A DNA stretch of 64,000 bases from Siphonodentalium dalli. Its lineage: Eukaryota; Mollusca; Scaphopoda; Gadilida; Siphonodentaliidae. Both the position numbers and the translations under genes were made by a program. Of this stretch, positions 1 to 12,236 are shown piece by piece (position 1 is the stretch's first letter; every line of letters begins with the position of its first letter). The notes under the pieces are model-generated. The model searched no databases and had not been told where the DNA came from. It saw only the letters and a program-made list of their open reading frames with translations. The stretch lies in assembly GCA_032622095.1 (NCBI GenBank), contig CP136067.1:77340705-77404704 (forward strand). Reading direction: 5' to 3'.

Positions 1-1300
1 CCGAGTCAGTTTGGTTAATAGCTGGTAGTGAATTTATGGTAGGATATATAATATTTCTCTACTGTTGTGATACTATGACAACAGGCTTCACCTTTACCGA
101 AAAATTGACCACATTTAACCAAGATGGCCGCCAAAATGGCGACCGAAGTTCGGGAAAATGATGAATTTTCACAAATGTCTCTTAAAACATTCACGATTGT
201 TTGAAATCGGTGGCTAATAGCAACTTAATTTGAAATACAATTGAATACCTAACCATTTGAACATGATAATATGTCATACTTTTGTCTTATTCCTACAAAA
301 TGTCGTCAAAATGTGAATTCATATATATGCTATGAAATTTTACCAAATATCGATTTTGTAATTCGAGCCAAGTGTTAGCCAGACAATAGCTGAATTTGAT
401 GAAAAACATTTACAACAGGTTTAAATATATAGATTGCCATATAATTACAACAACAAAAAGTGCATCTCTATTCAAGATGGCGACCAAAATGGTTGCAAAA
501 ATGGATAAATCACTAAAATTTGTCAAATTTCTTTGATATCACTCCTAATGTCCGATTTAGTGAATATAGGTGAATATATTTGCTCCGTGTTGGCGAAATA
601 ACACGGAGATATGAAACAATATGAATAGTTTGCGAACAATGGCTGTTTATACTCAAGAATTCAAGAGAATGAAACGACGAAAATGAGATGAAATCATCAA
701 AATGGCAACCATGAACAATTTCAGAGTTGGCATTGAGTCTGGGAGGAAAATTTAGATAGTGAAATGATTATGTTTCGCCATCAATAATACCATTGCATCA
801 CACTTCCTCTTGATGGTGCAATTTGGACCTCAAAATCCAAGATGGCTCCCAAAACGGCGACCGAAATCTAATAATTGATGATTTTTCACACTCGCCTCTT
901 AAATTATTCACAGCGGTTTGAAATCGGTGGCTTATAGCAACCTTATTTTGAATACATTATACTAAATCATTCGGCAACCATGATATGTTAGATTAACATA
1001 TTATCATGCATATGAATCTAAATTCAAGATGGTGACTGAGATGGTTACCAAGATGGAGAAATCATCCAAGTTTGCTAGTTTTCATTGATAACGCTCCTAA
1101 TGTGGGTTTCAGTGACTACTGGTAAACACATTTGTTCCCCTGTTGACAAAAGTGCCAGGAATGCTGATACAATCTGATACAATATGAATATTTTGCGAAC
1201 AGTAGCTGCTTATATCCGAGATTTCATGAAAATGGAAACAGAAACCACGAAAATTTCCTGATTGGGTCACTTGACTGGAGAAAAATCCCTACCTCAAAAA
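1..1300. repeat. Left arm of a large degenerate inverted repeat
   Basis: The arm carries recurring blocks built on 'aagatggccgccaaaatgg' (about 121, 475, 837 and 1027), so it is internally duplicated. Its reverse complement is recognisable at 4130-5365: the extreme left 'gagtcagtttggttaat' pairs with 'attaatcaaactgactc' near 5345, and the block at 119-181 pairs with 5186-5250. The arms are clearly diverged. The repeat may extend to the left of the window. No protein is recognised in it. Confidence 0.7.
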
Positions 1301-4130
1301 TAAGGCTGTCGGTATTGAGCAATACTTTAATTACTTCCCCTTGCTATCGCCCCCTTGTGGGGTTTGGATAAGAATTGTTCACCTGACTCCCGTATTGCTC
1401 ATGTAATGCCATCATACTATGTCAATTTTACCGAAATTCGGCTGGTCACGGAAATTAATTGAATGGACATCACACAATTCAGTACCCAAAACAGTAGCGG
1501 CATATAATGCGTTGACATTACATCTTCCATGTTAACAAGCTTAATAATTAGTGTATACTAAGTCCAAATATAACAATAGGAGCTAATATTTGTGTGATTC
1601 GTCATTCTTATTAATATACATGTACGAAAACACAGGGTATACTTTTGTGAAACTGAGAATATTTACAATTACTCGTCCTTGAATAACATCTAGTTCAAAT
1701 TGCGTGTATCAGGAGAATATACGACAGTAATTTCTTTGTCGCAGACTACCAAACGAGAGCCTTCAAATATGCGCTCTATATGTATTCTGCGAAGAATAGC
1801 GTTGGCGGATTTCTACCAGACCTCTGCTTATTACATGCGATATATAGCGACTAGAGATAAATTATGTTCAGGTTCGCACCGGACAGCCCATAAGTCAACT
1901 CACTGACTCCACACCAAAGATGTGCGAAAGCGTGGCTGATTTTGATCGAGCTGGGATAGGAAGATAGCCTCATATAATGAGTTCAATTGGTATATTTGAG
2001 TTCCACAGAGATAGTTTTCTGGACATCGCATATACTGCAAGTTCGTTCCGTGTATGATCCCTATCTTCCTGTGCAGAACTGATGCATGCATCAAGTTTAT
2101 ATTAGATACCCCCATGTCATATTTGTCACATGTGTTGTCGGAAGTTCTTCCATACTTGCGTTATGTAGTTTCATCAAAATGTCATACAAGAAACATATTC
2201 ACACCAAATTTTGTTTAAATGCCTGCATTTCTGTAATTGTATCGGCTATCGGCAATGTTCCAGATAAAACTAATAATAATTTCCCGCACCAATGCACAGT
2301 TCGACTTGGCTGTAGAGGCAATTGAACTCACCGACATGTTGAGGTACATGTATTATTATTGGATGGATAGTTTGTAGTATTCCTTCCAGATGTTGTATAC
2401 AGGAACATTTGATATCCCACTGCAATGAAATCAGGTCTGCAGAAACACAGATCGTTAAACGTTAAATTATTATACCTTCCTGAGCAATAGCTGAAGTCAA
2501 AAAATTATTTCAGTTATGGACTCTTCAAATAGCTAACAATTCACAATATTCTCTCAATTCAAGCGTAACATTGTTATCTATTACTTCCAACTTTTGCGCA
2601 GTATCTGTATTCCCAGCTTGTAATTGGCCTACTTGTTGATCCGACTATTATGGTTATATGTACTACATATATATACTATGTATAAACTACATGTGTTCGA
2701 CGGATAATTAAAGGATTTCGTTCCAGATTGAGGGGTTTCTGTGATTCGAAGATCTTTAATTTCTGTGAACTAACAGTTGCGGTATAATGATAATGAATGT
2801 CCCGTGTGGACGTTTTGCAAGAAATCTTAATAAACGTTCCTTTAAATGATCTTGATGACCCGTCACTGTATTCACTTGCTTCGATGCACCATCATATGGC
2901 ATGGACCAAAGATGAGTTTCTGGTGTTTCGTTGAGGTATTTCATCAATATACATATCCAGCCACAAGGCATAGGCATTTTGATTTCACGATATTTTTTCG
3001 TTGACAACCAGGAGGAAGTTGAGGAGCCGTTATTGTCACTTGCTGCACTCGACATGGAGAATGACAAACATTTTTGCCCGATACTGATGTTTTGACATAT
3101 TCTAAAATAAAGTGACCAGCATTAACTCGGTTATGTGCAGTTCTGTTAGACTACATCGGAGTGAATATGCAATGTATCTGCTATGAGGTCAACGGCCGTA
3201 TTGCAATTTATTAGATCTGTATTATGGACTATCTATGCCACAACCGAAGCAAACATTCTATATCTCTGATATGCAGTCTGAGAGTTGTATGGTGAGCTCT
3301 GATGTTAGCCCTGCGAGGGGAGTTAGTAATTCAACTGTAGTTGCTGGGATGAGTTGGTTGTAGATAGACTACCATCACTGTGACCATCTATTGGACGAAG
3401 TAACAAGAGTGGTACATGTGCTGACTCACGTCTTGAGAAGTGTGACAATGTCTCAACTATTCCAACGAATTTCGGGTGATGAAACACAGATATGTCAAAA
3501 CAAGAAACTGAAAAATGCAATCTCCCCTTATTGTATCTTATTAGACACAACTGTTTCACAATTAGATACGAAATAAGGTTTGGACTAACATGTAATGTCT
3601 GTGTATTTCTAAGTTGGGCAATTATATTTCCCGGTGGCAGTATAATAGCAATGCAACTTCGACTTCAATGAAGTCAAGATGTGATATTGTTCCTGAATCT
3701 TCTAAAACATTTTGGCCGGGAGATATCAACGTGGTCAACAATTAATCAAGAATAGACAACGAATAAAGCAGATCTGCCCCAAACGAAATAAAATAGCTAT
3801 AAAGTTGGATTTATGTCTGTATTATGATTGCAGGATTTATTTTGCGTTCGAGTACTCGGTGTGCTCTTATAATGATACAGTACAGTCAGCACATATCCGG
3901 TTTGAGTTCCTTCCCAGGAAACGGACAGGATCGTTTAAATTATGTTGGGCAAATTCGTGTTAGGTTTCTAAGAGTCCATTCTGATATATTCTCGGTAATA
4001 AACAAACGATATTTGGTAAAACATAGTCACAATATACCTTAACATGATAGTATCTAATTTAGTTTGGGCGAATATATCCACATCCTTTGCTAAATGCCGT
4101 TTGAGAATATAAACATTTGTCAAAGTTTAT
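1300..4130. other. Spacer between the inverted-repeat arms, no recognised gene
   Basis: This 2.8-kb spacer holds only short open frames. The least bad is the minus-strand frame at 2756-3067, described separately. No transposase motif, tRNA or strong tandem repeat was seen. If the inverted repeat is a foldback element, this would be its internal part. Confidence 0.5.
2756..3067 (-). CDS. Hypothetical 103-residue open frame
   Basis: I do not recognise this frame. It begins with a Ser/Asn-rich stretch (MSFSMSSAASDNNGSS), continues into a mixed charged segment and ends in a hydrophobic tail (FIIIIPQLL). A Ser-rich N-terminus followed by ordered-looking sequence is compatible with a first exon, but no splice partner or family was identified. 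It lies inside the spacer of a large inverted repeat, so it could be transposon-derived or fortuitous. Confidence 0.2.
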   Translation of the reverse strand: MSFSMSSAASDNNGSSTSSWLSTKKYREIKMPMPCGWICILMKYLNETPETHLWSMPYDGASKQVNTVTGHQDHLKERLLRFLAKRPHGTFIIIIPQLLVHRN

Positions 4131-5365
4131 AACTGAGTTTGGCGGCCATTCTGGCGACCATCTTGTGTCAAATAGATCAATGTTGAGTGTAATTGAATGC
4201 CACTAACAATATTTAAAACTGTGTACACTTTTGTTTATTTTATTATGCCTATTTCTGTCCAAGGTTAATCTAGAACCTCGAGAAGCAAGTTTTTTTGGTG
4301 AAATTACATAGCTCATTATTTAATTTGCATTTTTCGGAGTATGGACAACAATTAGACACAAATTACAGCATAATATGTTTTCCAAAGTAATTGGTGTCAT
4401 AACTGGTAAAAACAAAGACAAGTCCTACTCGCCACAGTTTACAAATAACCGAAAATGATGTAAGTGGCATGTGTGACACTGAATTCAACACATTTTTATA
4501 TTTCGGTCGCCATTTTGACAGCCATCTTGATTTTTTGTTATCAATCTTGTTCTTTCAAAAGGAAGCTTGGTGCAGTTTAATCATAGCCGTAGAAATATTT
4601 TCGTTTTCTGTGTTAAATTTTCTTCCTCACTCAGTGCTCATTCTGCAATTTTGTGTGGCTGCCATGATGATTTAATTTAATTTTCGTGGTATAATTCTGT
4701 TGAATTCTCGGGTATAAGCAGCTATATGGTTCACCAAATTTACAAATTATTCCATAAGTCCACGGATTTCCGGGAAAAAGTAGCACATATTCACATAAAT
4801 TTACTTTACCCCAACACATGAGTGATATCAATGGAAATTGCACAGATTTTGGTGATTTCTCCATTTTGGCAACCATCTTGGCCGCCATCTTAGACTAAAA
4901 TGCAATAGTTTCAGTGTAACTATATGGCATTCACATATGTAAAACATTTTTACATTATCGTTATCAAATTCAGTTATTTTCTGTTCAACTCTTGGCTAGA
5001 ATCACAGAATTGAATTTTGGTTAACTTTCATAGCACATGTTTGAATTGACATTTTAAAGATAGCTGGCAGGAATGAGATCCGAAATATGACATATTATGT
5101 TGTAGAAATGGTTTGATACTAGAATTTATTTAAATTTAGGTCTTTATTAATTACAAATTTTAAACATTGGTTAATGATTCAAGAGGAAAGTGTGAAAAAT
5201 CATCAATTTTCCGAATTTCAGTCGCCATTTTGGCGGCCATCTTGGCTTATGGTGGCCACTTTTTCTGTCAAGTGTAAGTATGGTGTATTAGGTTCACGTT
5301 AATGGCGAGATAATCAAAATTATATAATAAATGCACAAGTATATATTAATCAAACTGACTCAGTG
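4130..5365. repeat. Right arm of the large inverted repeat
   Basis: This is the reverse complement of the 1-1300 block family. The motif 'ccattttggcggccatctt' occurs near 5224, with related forms near 4140, 4505 and 4862. The arm ends at 'aatcaaactgactcagtg' (5347-5364), the inverted partner of the first 20 bases of the window. Confidence 0.7.
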
Positions 5366-6227
5366 CATACTGTGAAATTTTGGATGGCGGCCATCTTGAT
5401 GACGTCATAAATCCACCCAGTCGCGACCCCAAGGTGTCTAACATTTGTTTTCTGGTGCCTGAGATATCAAGCAACGTCATTGGCATAGTCGCTATATTTC
5501 TTCACAAAGTGCACACGGGAGTACATAAGAGCCTCTACTAAAACATGTCCACGTGTTTTCTCATTTGTTTTGTTAAACTTAATGGCGACTTACGATACAA
5601 ATCTACTATTTTCAACAATTTGGACATTTAGAAAGTATTGATGACTGAAGTGTGTAATCGTATAATATCACGGAGTTGTGCTTGGACTATACGTTGGACG
5701 CTGTTTTGAGAATTTTCGATGAATATTGTGAATTGGATTTTCGATTCTGGACAGTCACAGTGCAGGTTGACGTTTCGCAATTGAAACAAATTGACACTTT
5801 TATTGACAGATTTATGTTTTAGAGGAATGTTTATCAACCAAGAATCAAAATTATTGGACTGTAATGTGCATAGAACAGTTGTCGGCAGTTTTCAACACAT
5901 GCTTGGTGGAAAAAGATTCTAAAACTACGATGGCAATTTGGGAAGTAAATCACCTATTTTCGATGTTTTTTCCGATGGTAATCCGACGTGGGCCGTATTC
6001 AACAATGCCACCAAGGAGCTGATGCTGAACTCTTCCAATTTGATGATTATTTATTATAATTAATAAATATTTTTTTTAACCATTTCGCTTGTATATATTC
6101 TCCAAAATCAGTTGGACAAGTGTAGGTGAACAACCGATATACATTGTACATACAATAATAGCCTGATCGAGTTAAAATAAATTCATTGATCTGTCTTCCT
6201 GGCACATTGCTCACTGTTGTACATATT
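5366..6227. other. No gene seen
   Basis: AT-rich sequence with only short fortuitous open frames. No family, RNA gene or clear repeat was recognised. Confidence 0.5.
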
Positions 6228-6413
6228 GTAAGAGGGGAGACCTCTAAATTTCTTGAACATTGTTTAAGAATTTGTAGATGTTTATATTGAATATTCTCAG
6301 TAAATAATTATTCTGTTTGTTTCAAAAGAAATCAGAATAATTGTTATTGTTTGCAAGTACTAGTATTGGTTGAAAGATAATTATAGAACAGTTTAGATTG
6401 ACTCCCCTCTTAC
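6228..6413. mobile_element. Small MITE-like palindromic element
   Basis: The ends are inverted: 'gtaagaggggag' at 6228 and 'tcccctcttac' ending at 6413. A second inverted pair lies inside ('aataattattctg' near 6303 and 'cagaataattgttatt' near 6334). It is about 186 bp long with no coding capacity. I could not define a target-site duplication. Confidence 0.4.
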
Positions 6414-7317
6414 CAGATGCATGCTGACTGTGGAAGACCGATCGGTCTATTTAAGCACTTCCGGGCTATTATAGATCACTCGGTGATTCGCCCAGGTTCG
6501 TTGGATGGCTCAAACGATGTTTCCTAAGAAATTTATATATACCCTTAATTTGAACCACACAGTTGATTGTTTCGTACCATATTTTTTGTCATTTCACACC
6601 ATATACATTTGTATGTTTCGTTGGTTCCCACAAATGGTAATTGGTCATGCATATGCAGCGCACCATGTGAAAAATTATTTTAATTTTGTTAACTTAATGA
6701 AAGCGAACATGTTTACGATTTAAAGTTACGCGATGATGACAACCCTACAATTACATGTAAACATATTTCTTTCTTTTTTTGCGAAAAAAAAATTAACAAA
6801 TTGAAATTGTGGCAACAAAGTTAAAGATACATAATCCGAATTAACGCTTGCATATTACTATTTCCTTTGCTTCGGGTGTAAACATATTTGATTCGAGTCG
6901 AGGAACCCACTCATGTTGAACAAAATGTTGATAAATAACAGGTTTTGGGCAATTGTTTACTATTGTTGACTGGTTACAGGGGAGGGGGGGAACTGCAGAC
7001 ACAGGGTGGAAAAAACTGTTTTCTTCGGTTTGGGCACCCCCCCAAACAGCAAAAACTGCAGTTTTTTTCCACTGACCACCCCCCCCCCCCCAGAAAAATA
7101 ATATCTACCCCAGCCGGACAACAACTCGGTTTGACCGGAAACCGAAAAAAACACTGGAGCATACAATTCACGAGAAGGTGCTTGGTGACTTAGTTTAGAT
7201 TATTATGACTAAAATGGTAATTGTCTACCAGTAGAACGCAGATTTGTACCTCGTGATGTCATGACATGTACAAACATGTATATTGGTGATCGCAACGCTA
7301 TGTATGCACTTTAAAAA
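6414..7317. other. Intergenic; purine/pyrimidine-tract repeat at about 6975-7105
   Basis: No gene was recognised. Around 6975-7105 there are long G-runs then C-runs around 'aactgcagtttttttcc'. A similar pattern (T-run, 'cc', then a C-run) recurs near 7702 and 7805. A 60-bp stretch at 6852-6911, including 'gattcgagtcgaggaa', reappears inverted at 10683-10755. Confidence 0.4.
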
Positions 7318-7647
7318 ATGACAACTAGTCATTACCTCGACTTTGAAAAAGATGCAAATGAGATGAGTGAGATACCAGCATATAACTGTTTTCTGATACC
7401 ATTGGAGGAGAAATTGTTTAATACATGGGATAGTTCTGCAGTAAAAAATTGCCAGATAAGCGATCGCAGTGTAGAATTCTGCATTCGACTGGTAGACACT
7501 GACATAGTCGGCATTATTAAGAGGGTTAATGGGGTCAATATCACATGTAAACCAAGACAGTGGTTATCCAAAATTGTTTTATGTGGATTGTACTACTCAT
7601 GTATATATGATTTGGATATTAAGGTTAATCCATATTCTATAAAATGA
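7318..7647 (+). CDS. Hypothetical 109-residue open frame
   Basis: The frame opens with MTTSHYLDFEKDANEMSE and runs through mixed sequence containing two Cys-containing hydrophobic patches near its C-terminus. I do not recognise a family, signal peptide or motif. It sits between two tract-rich repeats (6975-7105 and 7690-7835), so it may be the inside of an unrecognised element, or chance. Confidence 0.2.
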   Translation: MTTSHYLDFEKDANEMSEIPAYNCFLIPLEEKLFNTWDSSAVKNCQISDRSVEFCIRLVDTDIVGIIKRVNGVNITCKPRQWLSKIVLCGLYYSCIYDLDIKVNPYSIK

Positions 7648-7679
7648 GAGAAAATTGAAGTTGTGAGTCTGAAAATACA

Positions 7680-7840
7680 TATTTGGAAAAAAATTACATG
7701 CAATTTTTTTCCGACAACCCTCCCCCTAAATGAATAAGGAAAAAATTTACGTGTAAATATTTTACGCCTAGGTACCCCCCACCCCCGGTACGTTGTGTCC
7801 CGCAGTTTTTTTTCCGCCCCCCCCCCCCTGCTGGTTAGCA
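7680..7840. repeat. Poly-pyrimidine tract repeat
   Basis: Two consecutive 'T-run, cc, C-run' modules (near 7702 and 7805) share 'gcagtttttttt' with the module at 7054-7095. They look like degenerate copies of one low-complexity unit. Confidence 0.35.
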
Positions 7841-8212
7841 TATTTTTGTTTTGGGCCATTAATCGATTCTGATAACCGAAGCGGCATTTCAAAAAAATGT
7901 TTGTTGTTGGAATCTAATAACATGGGAACCATCGAATCGGTTTGAGTACCTTTAATGTTATTTCAACAAAAATCATACGGTATACTCAATGGTACAAATT
8001 GTCGAAATGATACATGTACTGGTATGAAATGTCCAGAACCCTGGTGCGAAACATCTCTATGTCAAACTTCTATGGCACAAAATGTCCAGCAACCTATTGG
8101 CTGTTCAGTCCATTGCACATTATAATTTATTTCCAAATAAAGGTAATACTAAATATTAAAGCAGCGTTTAGTGTTAAGTTCAATCTTGAACTAATTGTAC
8201 ATGTGATATAGT

Positions 8213-8374
8213 CACAGGGGCTTGTTGTAAAGAAAACAAGTAAAATTGAGTGTGCCACTTTATCAAACATTATAAATGCATCAATATTCTATTGATATAC
8301 ATGTACATGTAATGCTTCACAAACGCATGTTTTTGTATATATATTTTTACTTGTTTTCTTAACAAGCCCCTGTG
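8213..8374. mobile_element. MITE-like element with about 30-bp terminal inverted repeats
   Basis: The left end 'cacaggggcttgtt' then 'aagaaaacaagtaaaa' at 8213-8245 matches the reverse complement of 8345-8374, apart from a three-base insertion. The whole element is about 162 bp and noncoding. No convincing target-site duplication was found. Confidence 0.6.
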
Positions 8375-8837
8375 GTCTCAGTTTAAGTATAGGAAGCCAT
8401 GACTTACTGCGAAAGAGCTCTGGATCTCTCGTTCACTCATTGTGTGACCACTGAAATCAGAGACGTGGCTAGATAGTCTCCACATTGGGGAGGGGGGTCC
8501 ACCTTGATACCTGTATGTTACGACAGCACCCCTTGGAAGGAAGTTTCCTGTTCGAATTTTTGCCCGATACGGCTTGTTATCAAACTACATTTGTACATGT
8601 ACTTACCGTAGGTGAATATCACTTCAATTTGCCTTAAATTGAGTAATATAGTTTTAGGACATCACCAAACAGAGTAATATGATTTCATGACATCACGGAT
8701 TCGAGTAATATGGCTTTACAACATGGCATAATTCTATTTCACTGTTAAATAATGCATAGACAATGATTTTTTGTGATGTCACTCATTTGAAAGAGTTGTC
8801 CATACATGTAGTACACTGTTACTAATTAATGTTATGG

Positions 8838-9130
8838 ATAGGGTATTACTTGGTTGGTTTGATATTATAGGCCTGATTTCAGCCTTCGGTAACCTCATTT
8901 CAGCCTTCGACCTTCGATGTCAGGCTGATAGTGATATGAGGTTACCTTAGGCTGATATCAGGCCTAATGTCAAACCAACCAAGAAATGTCCTCTAATTAT
9001 TATATAACTAGCAGGGTGACCAGTCGTTGCCCAGGTTAATGCTCCCACTTTTTTACTCTGACCCCAAATACCATCACTGTAGACATTTCTAATCTGCACC
9101 ATTATGATGATTATCTTTCTCATAAGAAAT
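8838..9130. mobile_element. Palindromic MITE joined to a minus-strand Helitron-type 3' end, unit 1
   Basis: At 8849-8985 the sequence is a long imperfect palindrome whose arms share 'ttggttggtttga' and 'ggcctgatatcagcc'. It is followed at about 9008 by 'actagcagggtgacc'. Read on the minus strand this ends 'ccctgCTAG|T', a CTRR-type Helitron terminus. The unit is repeated in tandem at 9152-9460. Confidence 0.5.
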
Positions 9131-9151
9131 AACAAATTAATAGATATGTGT

Positions 9152-9460
9152 AGGGTATTACATGTACTTGGTTGGTTTGAATATATAGGCCGATTTCAGA
9201 CCCCTCGGTAACCTCATATCAGCCTTCGATGTCAGGCTGATTGCGATATGAGGTTACCTCAGGCCGATATTTGGTCTAATATCAAACCAACAAAGTAATA
9301 TCCTCTAAATATTATGTAACTAGCAGGGTCGTTACCCGTGTTAATGCAGTGTGGTATTGTTTTGCCCCTCCCACTTTTTGTCCCTTACCCCAATACCGTC
9401 AAGTGCTGTATACATTTCTAATCTGCACAATTATGTTGATTATCTTTCTCGTTAGAAATT
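9152..9460. mobile_element. Palindromic MITE joined to a Helitron-type 3' end, unit 2
   Basis: This is a second copy of the preceding unit. It has the same palindrome (9169-9293), the same 'taactagcagggtc' junction, and the same downstream block ending 'gattatctttctc.ttagaaat'. Read on the minus strand, the hairpin 'gggtaacgaccc' lies directly before tgCTAG, supporting a Helitron 3' end. Confidence 0.5.
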
Positions 9461-9749
9461 GCCCCTGTTAGACCCATTTGGAGCGATCTAGAAGGTCCCT
9501 CGTGAATTAATATAGAATAGACATTCACAAATATAGGTATAGATAAAGATTTTTTAAGAAGTTCCCGGACCCCTGGGGTTGTAATTAGAATGCACTCAGA
9601 TATTCTGACTTCAAACTTGTGCCACCTTCTAATTTACATGTACCGGTATACTACCGGTAGTATTGCTTGATAAGTTGATAGACATGTGTTTATTTGATTT
9701 GGGTTGAAAGATTAGAAAATCGGTGCCCCCCCCCCTCTAAAAATTATCA

Positions 9750-10420
9750 TTTAAGGAATAATCTTGGTTTTTAATGTAATTACAGTTTAAAGATAGTCTA
9801 TCTCTCCCTAAACCAAGTTTTATATGCAGCAGTTTCCTGAAATATGTATGAAATATCAAAAATAATAAATTTGAACTGAAAACCCCTGTCCGGAAATGCT
9901 TCTATCTGACAATATTGATTTTATTTTATATTTTCTGGTATATTAGATACATACACATGTACAACTAATTTGGGACATTTTACAGCTCGCAAAAATGTTT
10001 GGAGTGTAGCAAGTGGGAGAACTCTATCTCAGATCGCCTGAAAGTTTTATGACATGACGGTTTGTTGTAAAAACGAAAAATATGTCCCAATTGATAATCA
10101 CATTATATAAGAAATTGAATGCCCTCATAGTGGTGAACAACATCTACATGTTTACCAAATTTCATTGAGATCCAAGCAGTTATTAGCACTACTGTTCAAG
10201 TTATGCCCTGAACAGACATCAGACGGATGGACAGACAGGTGCAAAACAGTATACCCCCCTTTTTTTTAAAGGGGGTATGAATATCGATAATTGATATAAG
10301 CATTTCCTGACATGTGTCTTCGACTCGATTTTATTATTTTATACCCTGGCAATTATAGAAAACATATTTAGGAAGCTATAGATATAAACCCATCTTCAAA
10401 TGCTGATCACAAACTGATAT
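9750..10420. mobile_element. Degenerate relative of the TTAA-flanked element at 19.5 kb
   Basis: The block near 9880-9940 ('cctgtccggaaatgcttct' then 'gattttattt') and an inverted partner near 10290-10345 ('aagcatttcctgacatgt' then 'tcgactcgattttatt') match the subterminal sequence of the element at 19516-20035. The ends are too decayed to define. Confidence 0.35.
10180..10282. repeat. Short dispersed repeat ending in a C/G palindrome
   Basis: 'caagttatgccctgaacag' leads into 'ggatggacagacagg' and then 'tataccccc', a T-run and 'gggggtat'. The same plan (ggacggacgg then tatacccccc) ends the repeat at 18515-19095, so these look like related repeat tails. Confidence 0.4.
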
Positions 10421-10530
10421 TAAATCAGTGTTTGTGATTTGGTATAAAGCCTTTAGACTCTACTGTTCAGACTTTTCTGTTTACAGCTACCGGTATAATC
10501 TTGTGTGCCAAATACAACTGCAGGGAGAAT

Positions 10531-10610
10531 ATTGCGGATGAAGATGGATAATTCTAAAATCAAGTGGTAATAATAACTTGATTTTAGAGTTATCCATCTT
10601 CATCCGCAAT
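10531..10610 (+). ncRNA. Near-perfect 35-bp hairpin, possible small-RNA precursor
   Basis: Arms 10531-10565 and 10576-10610 pair over 35 positions with a 10-base loop (ggtaataata). The only difference becomes a G.U wobble in a plus-strand transcript. The arm contains 'gaagatggataattc', reminiscent of the 'agatggattatctcttt' terminus of the TTAA element at 19.5 kb, so it may be a collapsed inverted repeat rather than a miRNA gene. No expression evidence can be seen. Confidence 0.4.
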
Positions 10611-11217
10611 TCTGACCGAGACCACCTTTTTGACGACGTGTTTTTGGGCCACAAACAATAGAAATAATAAACTTAAAAAATTTATATCTGATAGGTTCCT
10701 CGACTCGAATCAATATTTTTTACCCCCGAAGCCAAAGAAATAGTCATTTAGGAGCATCTGATCGGATTGAGTACCGTTAAACAATTATTTTTGTGTCTAG
10801 ACTTGATTATAAAGCAAGTTTTCGCAATTGACATGCTTAAAATTGATATATGCATGGGGAAATGTAACCATCGTTGTCTACATGCCCCATGTGCGCAACA
10901 TCTCAAATGAAAAATCCAGTCTCTTGTACTAGTATTTGTAATTAAACTATTTGTATAGCATTTGTTATTTAAATTTAGAACAGAGCCATAATTTTGTTTA
11001 AATGTGCAGATCTACATATATGATAATAAGGCTTAAGCATCGTGCAGGGTGGATTTTTCTCATAAAATTAATAAACATATAGGTACAATCATTTGGCACA
11101 CAAGAGTAGGCACTTTGCTGGAGTCTGGTGATGTTAGATGCTGATAGTCTAAAGGGTCAGTGTCTGGTTGTTCCCCTTGCAGAGGAGATATAAATGGGTA
11201 CACGACATTTTGGATCG

Positions 11218-11475
11218 TCTTAAGTTGTTTCGCACCATATTTTTTGTAGTTTCGCACCATATTTTTTGTAGTTTCGTACCTTATTGTTTGGTCGTTTCGC
11301 ACCATGGTGGAAATCAATTCGTCTTTTGATACCAATGATACCATATCACTATACATGTACATGTATGTCACACCATAGGGAAACAAATAAATGATTTTCT
11401 GCAAAGTACGAAATAAAAAAAAGTAACCAAAAAATATGGTATGAAACGACCATGGTATCGGATAGTGAAATAATG
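11218..11475. repeat. Tandem and inverted 'gtttcgcaccatattttttg' repeat
   Basis: At 11226-11310 the unit 'gtttcgcaccatattttttg' is repeated about four times at 25-30-bp spacing. An inverted copy ('aaaaaatatggtatgaaac') occurs near 11430, and a related copy lies near 6566. The long minus-strand open frame through this block (11060-11485) is best explained by the repeat. Confidence 0.5.
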
Positions 11476-12236
11476 AAGAAGTCACTATAGTTGTATATCA
11501 TTTATATGGTCACAATATATATAATGCAACGTGAAAGTTGATATGACATCTGTTCTGTTCGACTTCAGGTGTACTCAATTTCTACTCCGGCAATGTTCAG
11601 AATCCTATCCATTGATAATCCAACGACACTGGTATGAAGAGTCTAGAACTTAGAATCCATATTTAATATAAATTATAAATCCTTCATACATTCAGTGTTA
11701 CCGATCTCCATTCTCCAGAATCAACAACCGACTGTTCAAGGCGGTTCCACTCAATGGTTGTTTTTAAGAAGTCATCGTAATGACTAATGAGTAATGTACA
11801 GTGCTAGTACGCAGTAATTGAACGATTCTCTGATGGTGCTGTTAGCACTTGTTGAACACCTCCTAAGTTCTCCACCAGATTTGACAGACACTCCCTGCCA
11901 CACTGAGGACAGTAACAGTACTAACACTCACACTGACAGTGAATAGGCCTACTGGTAGTCGAAAATCTACGGGATACTAAAGATATAGTCAATTTTGGAC
12001 TAGCCTACTGCAGTACTGACTACTGGTACTGGTACAGTGGTAGTGATGAAGTCCTCAAATTTGGTTGCTTTATTTTCCTTGTCTTCTTCGAATTTTTATT
12101 TTTAGAGTTAGATGTAGATTATTCATTTGTAGAATAACAATCAATTATCATGTCAATCGTCGTCAACAACGAATGACATTGATAATTTGATCGATTCAAT
12201 GATTGTTGACACTGTGACTGTGACTTGGTGAATTTA

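Noticed and set aside
11060-11485. 141-codon minus-strand frame
   Set aside because: Passes through the tandem 'gtttcgcaccat' block and low-complexity sequence. No protein-like conservation is visible.
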